Part shown: piece by piece, positions 7,819-11,803 of the stretch | How the letters are laid out: the number at the start of each line of letters is the position of its first letter | How positions within the stretch are numbered: position 1 is the stretch's first letter | Assembly: GCA_943704525.1 (NCBI GenBank) | Contig: CALSCQ010001398.1 | Coordinates: 15,001 to 26,803, forward strand | DNA length: 11,803 nucleotides | DNA from: Pigoraptor vietnamica | Taxonomy: Eukaryota; Opisthokonta; Filasterea | Direction of reading: 5' to 3' | Program-made: the position numbers and the translations under genes | The notes under the pieces: model-generated | Seen by the model: only the letters and a program-made list of their open reading frames with translations | Database searches by the model: none | Told to the model about the DNA's origin: nothing

Positions 7819-8646
7819 TTACTGCGTCGTATCAAACATCCATCCATACCGAGACGCCATGTACACGCCGTTCGTCGACACAACGAACACCTTCGAGGGC
7901 TTTCTGACGTGTTGCAGCCACACCGACGTCTCCGACAGCACCTTTTCGATGTTGGGAATGTACGGGTAGTGCTTGTCGTCCGCGTTCGAGATGTGCACGA
8001 CGAGGTTGTCCGATCGCTGCGTCTCGCGGTGAAGGAGGAGGTCCTCGAACCTGTTGAAATCGTAGTCGGCGAATCCGATCGGCGACCGTCGCAAGCTGTC
8101 CCGCAGCGCGAGCATCGCCTCTTCAGAACCCAGACAGCCGCCGGGCACGCCGTAATGGACGGTGAAGTTACCCGACAGCGGATGCGGGTTCTCATTTGAA
8201 ACATACACCGGCGTGTACGTGCGAAACTCGAGCGCCGCCCTCATCTTCGGACGGAAGTACGCCGAGTAGCATGCGGCGGCGGCCGGCGACAGCTGCGATA
8301 GCGTTCTGTTGAATATGGCCTCGTCGACCGGCCGCTGCAAGTAGCGCACCTGCGACGCCATCGTCATCTCGCCCTCGGGATCCTCGCGCAGAAACTTGGC
8401 AAAGTCGCGCCCGAACATCGACGACATGAAGTCGGCGCGGCTGTTCGAGCGCATGAGCAGCTCCAGGAACACGCGCCCGACACAGATTTGCTTGGTTGCG
8501 CCGTAGTCGAAGAATGTGATAGCGGTGGGCGAGAGTCCCGAGGCGACGTTGAGGCCGTTCATGCCGCCGACGACCGACATGAAGTGGACTGTGCCGGGCG
8601 CAAGACGGGGAACGACGAAGGTTGCAGTCCACTGGACAAAGTGGGT
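7819..8646 (-). repeat. Right arm of the ~0.83-kb inverted duplication
   Basis: This is the 3' part of copy 2, the partner of 3934-4767. Predicted protein identity across the arm is about 90 % by eye. Differences cluster in one nine-residue block near 8180-8215, where copy 1 has E-H-D-H-S-G-P-Q-T and copy 2 has S-N-E-N-P-H-P-L-S. Together the arms enclose about 3 kb containing the GT49 gene. Confidence 0.85.
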
Positions 8647-9833
8647 GACGACGCGCGGGGGCTCGTTCGTAGCCATGTACGACGGCATGACGGCTAAATC
8701 GAGCGCGCACCCCACGTGGTCCGCGAAATCGAAGCATCCCGGCGAGTTCGACGACCGCGCAGACGTGTACGGGTACTTGTCTGGCCTGACTTGCTGGTTC
8801 AAAACGGCAACGACGGCGTCGATGGATTCGCTCGCAATGCCCTTCTCGCAGAGCGAATTGCCGTTGCAAACCGCGCCGACGTCAACTGTCGCAGGGTCAA
8901 TCGAAACAGCGGTCGACAGAACTGCGTCCGGAAGTCCGATGGCGTTGCCGTCGCGCGCCAACACCGACTCGAGAAAATTCGTCATGAAGCGCGGCGTGCC
9001 GACAGTGAACCATTTCGGTGGACGGTCCTTCACGAACACGCGCTTCAGCGACGTGGGTCTGACGCGGTCGCCCTCGGCGGCGAAGTGGTACAGCGGCTGA
9101 TACTGTGCGCCGTCGCGGTGGTGTTGAAAGGCCCCACGTCCGGACAACCGAAATCGTAGTACTTGTGCGTGTCGATCACGACGACGCGCGGACGCATGTG
9201 CGGTGCGCCCTCGCCCGGCGCGCCGGACCCTTCTACCCAGATAAACCCGGATGCGGCCGCTCCCTGAGCCTCCATCTTGACCGCCGCCGCCAATACGGAA
9301 CGAACAAAGTCCAACAGCGGTTGGATGCGCAGGCACGTGGCGACGAGAAGAACGTACTTGGGCCGAACATAGCGAACGAAGGCGTTGCAGTACTCGCGAC
9401 GCAGCCACACGTTTGCGTGGGAGGCGTCGTCGTTGCCCTCGACGTGGTCGAAGGAAAACGGAAAGAGGGTGGAGGCAGTGACGGCAAAGCAGCGCGTCCT
9501 TCGGACGTCCGTGCCACGGTCGAACGCTTTGTCGCCATCCACAACTGCAATCCGCACGCGGCTGAGCATATTCGGCCCCTCAAAACGACTCGTTCGAGGC
9601 TGCGCTGCTTGCGCGAGACCTGCATCGCTACCGACGTCGGCCGCGGCTCTTTCGCCCTCCACGTCGACTCCTTCGGCGGTGCTTGGGAACAGAGCTCCCT
9701 GCGCAACGACGGCCACTGCTCGTGACGGGTCCTGTCTGCCGTCCAGCTTCAACATCGTCAGGAAGACAGTGGCCCCCACCACTATTACCACAACGCCCAC
9801 GGCGACGCGCCGATCTAAATTGCCGGCAGCCAT
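7819..9833 (-). pseudogene. Type II membrane protein of unrecognised family, copy 2 (frameshifted)
   Basis: This is the inverted paralogue of copy 1. The first ATG is at 9833: M-A-A-G-N-L-D-R-R, then a hydrophobic anchor of about 19 residues, a short stem, and the same luminal domain. Homology to copy 1 runs in one frame from the start to about 9123 (G-P-F-N), then continues in another frame from 9099 (Q-P-L) to TAA at 7821-7819. The 23 nt between these points correspond to 30 nt in copy 1, a net 7-nt loss that breaks the frame. No other stop or indel damages the rest, so either inactivation is recent or this is a sequence error. A GT...AG pair would define a 35-nt 'intron' (9137-9103) restoring phase, but that is far shorter than the real introns here and removes the conserved G-P-F-N. 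Protein identity is about 60 % in the N-terminal half and about 90 % in the C-terminal ~275 residues. Confidence 0.75.
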
Positions 9834-10093
9834 CCAGTCGAGGCGCAAGCAGGCGCCGTCTTAGAGACCGCTGACCCAACTGTCGGCGCTGCACGGCGCC
9901 GGTGGCTCAGCCGAGTGCCGGCCCGGCGCACAGTTCTGACTCGTCCCGTGGCCGCCGGCGCCGGCTTCGGCAGATCGCGAACACGCACACGGCACTCAAG
10001 CAGGAGCTAGAGCCGCCGAAAGCACACGTTGACACCAATCGACGCGCGAGGGCATGTGCCGATGGGAGGTTTCGTACATACAGTATACAGACG

Positions 10094-10107
10094 GTGGGTT
10101 TTCCCAC
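10094..10107. repeat. Inverted repeat GTGGG-TTTT-CCCAC
   Basis: Perfect five-base arms around TTTT, the first of three palindromic elements in a 58-bp block. Possible dimeric binding site; no function is demonstrated by the sequence. Confidence 0.5.
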
Positions 10108-10116
10108 GATGCGAAG

Positions 10117-10126
10117 GTCACGTGAC
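10117..10126. promoter_or_regulatory. E-box palindrome GTCACGTGAC
   Basis: A perfect 10-bp palindrome centred on CACGTG. In many eukaryotes GTCACGTGAC is a strong site for bHLH-zip factors (USF/TFE type, PHO4 or CBF1 type). It lies about 190 bp upstream of the ATG at 10312 and about 285 bp from the copy 2 ATG. Use in this organism is inference. Confidence 0.45.
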
Positions 10127-10129
10127 AGT

Positions 10130-10151
10130 ACGTGTCAAAAATTTGACACGT
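10130..10151. repeat. Perfect 10-bp-arm inverted repeat with TGTCAAA/TTTGACA core
   Basis: Arms ACGTGTCAAA and TTTGACACGT are separated by AA. It shares the arm core of the repeat at 2118-2136 and sits three bases after the E-box palindrome. It is the longest perfect short palindrome I found in the window and a good candidate for a dimeric regulator site. Confidence 0.6.
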
Positions 10152-10311
10152 CGCCCGTCAGTTGGTTGGCATGGATGTCACAAAAAATTTACTATTCCGC
10201 CGAATTGTGCGACACTCGCGTTGCGCCGGCGAGTGTTTACTAGCAACCCACCAAGGGAGTTCTCGAGTAACTGAAGAACACACGCTATCGCGGCGTACGT
10301 GGCGCGCCAGC

Positions 10312-11589
10312 ATGCGCCGGCCATGGGCTGTCTTTCCAGCCATTGGGGCAACGGTTGTTCTCGCTGCCCTCGCACTGTATGTGAGGTCGGATTCGCAGAC
10401 GCAAACCGACGAGTCCGTCATCACCAACGAAAACGAAGGGCGGACCGCAAGCGATGCCAACGAAAATGAGCCGAACACTGCGCCGAAGATCGCGCAAACG
10501 CAGGACAAGGGACGGACAGGAATTGGAATGGCCGCCGTCCCTTCGCTTACGCCGCTACGACTTCAACACAGTCTCCCCTCGCACGTGGCGCCATCGTCGC
10601 ACACATCTGAGCAGTCTGCATTGGCCGGGCGGGCGGACGGAGTTCAGACTCATGGAAACGGAACACATGGGACACCGACGCGCCCGCTGTCATCAACGGT
10701 GCCACATCATGTGGGATCATCGACGCTTTTCGCTGGTGGCTCACTGCCGTCCGCGCCCGTGCGTTCGCCTGCAAGCTCGGCAACTATGTCTCCGACGGCG
10801 CAACGACCGATCACGCCAACGGCGCTGCAAACATCGTCCACGCTCCCCTCAGCCTCTGTTTCCGGCGAGGCTGGGTCGTCGACGGTCACTCCGCCGCCTC
10901 CTTTTTCAACAACCCTGGCAGCCAGTACGGCCGCCGGCGCTGTTGGTGGGAGTGCGAGTGGCGCATGCCTCGCGCGCGACCCCGCCGAGCGCTTCCTTCT
11001 CGCCGACACGTGCCAGTGGGGGCAATCGAATCAGATTCAAGAGCTCGCGCTTGCCGTCAACCTCGCGTGCGCCCTCGGGCGGTCGCTGGTCGAGCCGGCG
11101 CTTTGTGCGAGCATGACGAATGCCATGGGCACGCCGGTGAACAGATCGTCGGACTATTTCGATGTCGCAGGGAGCGCCGCGCCTTATTTTGCCGCGTGCG
11201 AGCGGCGGCGGGTGGAGCGGAACCTCACTGCGCTCCCGTCTCCCCTCCGCGTCGTACCCCTCGACGAATTCCCGCGGCTGTTCTGCGAAAACGTCACGGC
11301 GTCTGGGCTGGACCCACTGAGCGTCGCGCGCACGCTCGGACAGCGCGATTACTTTCAATCTCCGCCGCCGTCCGCTGGCGCACAGCCGTGGCGACTGCCG
11401 TACGTGGGAATGCAGGTTGCGTACGGCTTCGTACCGCCGATGGCGAGCTGTCGAAACTTTAAGATCCCGCTGTTCGTCCGGGCGCTTAACGTGGACGTTG
11501 TGGACATCGCACTTGTGGCCGCAGAACCGGTGGGGTGTCGCGTGCGGTCTGGCCGAAAGGCCCGTTGTCTGTTTTCGGTCGCTATCTGA
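10312..11589 (+). CDS. Protein O-fucosyltransferase-like type II membrane protein (3' end uncertain)
   Basis: From the ATG at 10312 (A at -3) the frame encodes 425 residues. M-R-R-P-W precedes a membrane anchor (about 6-25). A long Ser/Thr/Pro-rich, mucin-like stem follows (about 30-225), then the start of a globular domain: L-L-A-D-T-C-Q-W-G-Q-S-N-Q (C234, N240) and G-R-S-L-V-E-P (R257). This matches the opening of GDP-fucose protein O-fucosyltransferases (POFUT/GT65-GT68 type), where Asn-Gln and R-T-L-V-x-P are typical. V-V-P-L-D-E-F further on fits the same family. Sequons N-R-S, N-L-T and N-V-T support a luminal location. The C-terminal half that binds GDP-fucose, with its H-L-R motif, is missing, and the last ~20 residues look non-coding. 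The gene may splice near 11530 to an exon outside the window, or be truncated. Family call moderate; activity unproven. Confidence 0.65.
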   Translation: MRRPWAVFPAIGATVVLAALALYVRSDSQTQTDESVITNENEGRTASDANENEPNTAPKIAQTQDKGRTGIGMAAVPSLTPLRLQHSLPSHVAPSSHTSEQSALAGRADGVQTHGNGTHGTPTRPLSSTVPHHVGSSTLFAGGSLPSAPVRSPASSATMSPTAQRPITPTALQTSSTLPSASVSGEAGSSTVTPPPPFSTTLAASTAAGAVGGSASGACLARDPAERFLLADTCQWGQSNQIQELALAVNLACALGRSLVEPALCASMTNAMGTPVNRSSDYFDVAGSAAPYFAACERRRVERNLTALPSPLRVVPLDEFPRLFCENVTASGLDPLSVARTLGQRDYFQSPPPSAGAQPWRLPYVGMQVAYGFVPPMASCRNFKIPLFVRALNVDVVDIALVAAEPVGCRVRSGRKARCLFSVAI

Positions 11590-11803
11590 TTTCGCGGACA
11601 GTTGGATGTATCAGCACCTGTGTCACGGCAGATGTGTGGCCCAGTGACTGGGTGCGCCGTGTGTGTAAAAGAGAGTGGGAGTGTGTGTGTGCCGTGTGTG
11701 TGTGTGCCTGCCGTGTGTCATGCGAGTGTGTGTGAGTGTGTCTGTGTATGCGTGTGCCGGTGCCGGTGTGACGCCGGACCTTGACCTTTTTTCCTTGGGG
11801 GGG
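11590..11803. other. Non-coding tail, possibly intron
   Basis: No coding signal is visible after the stop at 11587-11589. The region is dominated by GT-rich low complexity and ends in a pyrimidine run followed by seven G, which may be a contig edge. It could be the 3' flank of the fucosyltransferase-like gene, or intron sequence if that gene continues beyond the window. Confidence 0.45.
11657..11770. repeat. Imperfect GT-rich microsatellite
   Basis: Runs of GTGTGTGT are interrupted by CC, CA and GA dinucleotides over about 110 bp, ending in GTGCCGGTGCCGGTG. A typical eukaryotic simple repeat; it lies directly downstream of the last gene. Confidence 0.8.

Larger units (their letters stand above)
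9834..10311. promoter_or_regulatory. Divergent promoter region between copy 2 and the fucosyltransferase-like gene
   Basis: The start codons at 9833 (-) and 10312 (+) face away from each other, so this 478-bp spacer should carry both promoters. The copy 2 side is very G/C-rich (9840-9970). The right side is more mixed and holds three palindromes at 10094-10151. An open frame runs through the last 150 bp into the downstream gene, but its N-terminal residues are not convincing protein and the ATG at 10312 directly precedes a membrane anchor. No clear TATA box is seen. Confidence 0.55.

Noticed and set aside
9103-9137. A 35-nt GT...AG 'intron' that would restore the frame of copy 2
   Set aside because: Much shorter than the 132- and 144-bp introns seen here, with a poor pyrimidine tract, and it would delete the conserved G-P-F-N sequon region.
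8516-9159. Plus-strand frames of 147-194 codons antisense to copy 2
   Set aside because: Homology to copy 1 identifies the minus strand as coding; these frames are complements of it.
9099-9408. N-terminal extension of the second-frame portion of copy 2 up to 9408
   Set aside because: These residues do not match copy 1, while the other frame over the same bases does, so this is shadow sequence upstream of the frameshift.
2580-9870. Shared GCGGTCTC upstream of both copies (about 2579-2586 and 9864-9871)
   Set aside because: Only eight bases at slightly different distances from the start codons; too short to claim a common promoter element.
10162-10311. Upstream in-frame codons before the fucosyltransferase-like ATG
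   Set aside because: They would place about 50 unrelated residues before the anchor; the ATG at 10312 has a good context and matches the layout of neighbouring proteins.
1-11803. tRNA or rRNA genes, CRISPR arrays, transposase genes or bacterial promoters
   Set aside because: None found: no cloverleaf-like sequence, no regular repeat-spacer array, no transposase motifs, and the gene architecture is eukaryotic.

Overview
The window looks like nuclear DNA of a GC-rich unicellular eukaryote (a protist or alga; lineage not resolved). The reasons are one gene split by two spliceosomal-type GT...AG introns (132 and 144 bp), intergenic spaces of 0.5 to 1.1 kb, eukaryotic-type proteins (a RING-bearing SNF2 ATPase and Golgi-style type II membrane glycosyltransferases), no bacterial ribosome-binding sites or operons, and a GT-rich microsatellite. 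Coding DNA favours G/C at third positions, which produces many long but meaningless open frames on the opposite strand.

Layout, left to right. (1) Positions 1-1494, +: the C-terminal part of a RAD5/RAD16/HLTF-type SNF2 ATPase with a C3HC4 RING between the helicase lobes; its 5' end lies outside the window. (2) 1495-2607: non-coding, with two clear inverted repeats. (3) 2608-4767, +: intact 719-residue type II membrane protein of a family I do not recognise (copy 1). (4) 4768-5788: non-coding. (5) 5789-7291, +: a three-exon gene for a 408-residue GT49 (LARGE/B4GAT1-like) glycosyltransferase, whose first coding exon is only 5 nt. (6) 7292-7818: convergent intergenic space. (7) 7819-9833, -: copy 2 of the unknown family, inverted relative to copy 1 and carrying a frameshift. 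(8) 9834-10311: divergent promoter region with three palindromes within 58 bp. (9) 10312-11589, +: a type II protein with a long Ser/Thr/Pro-rich stem and the N-terminal part of a protein O-fucosyltransferase-like domain. (10) 11590-11803: GT-rich low-complexity tail.

The four genes after the SNF2 gene all encode a short basic N-terminus, one membrane anchor and a luminal domain. Two resemble glycosyltransferases, so I infer a local cluster for Golgi glycan synthesis or modification, with the unknown pair as candidate partners. The most unusual feature is the unknown pair itself. The two genes form an inverted repeat around the GT49 gene. Their last ~830 bp are nearly identical (one 139-nt exact match), while their N-terminal halves have diverged to roughly 60 % protein identity. 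This is best explained by gene conversion or a mosaic duplication. All identities were judged by eye.
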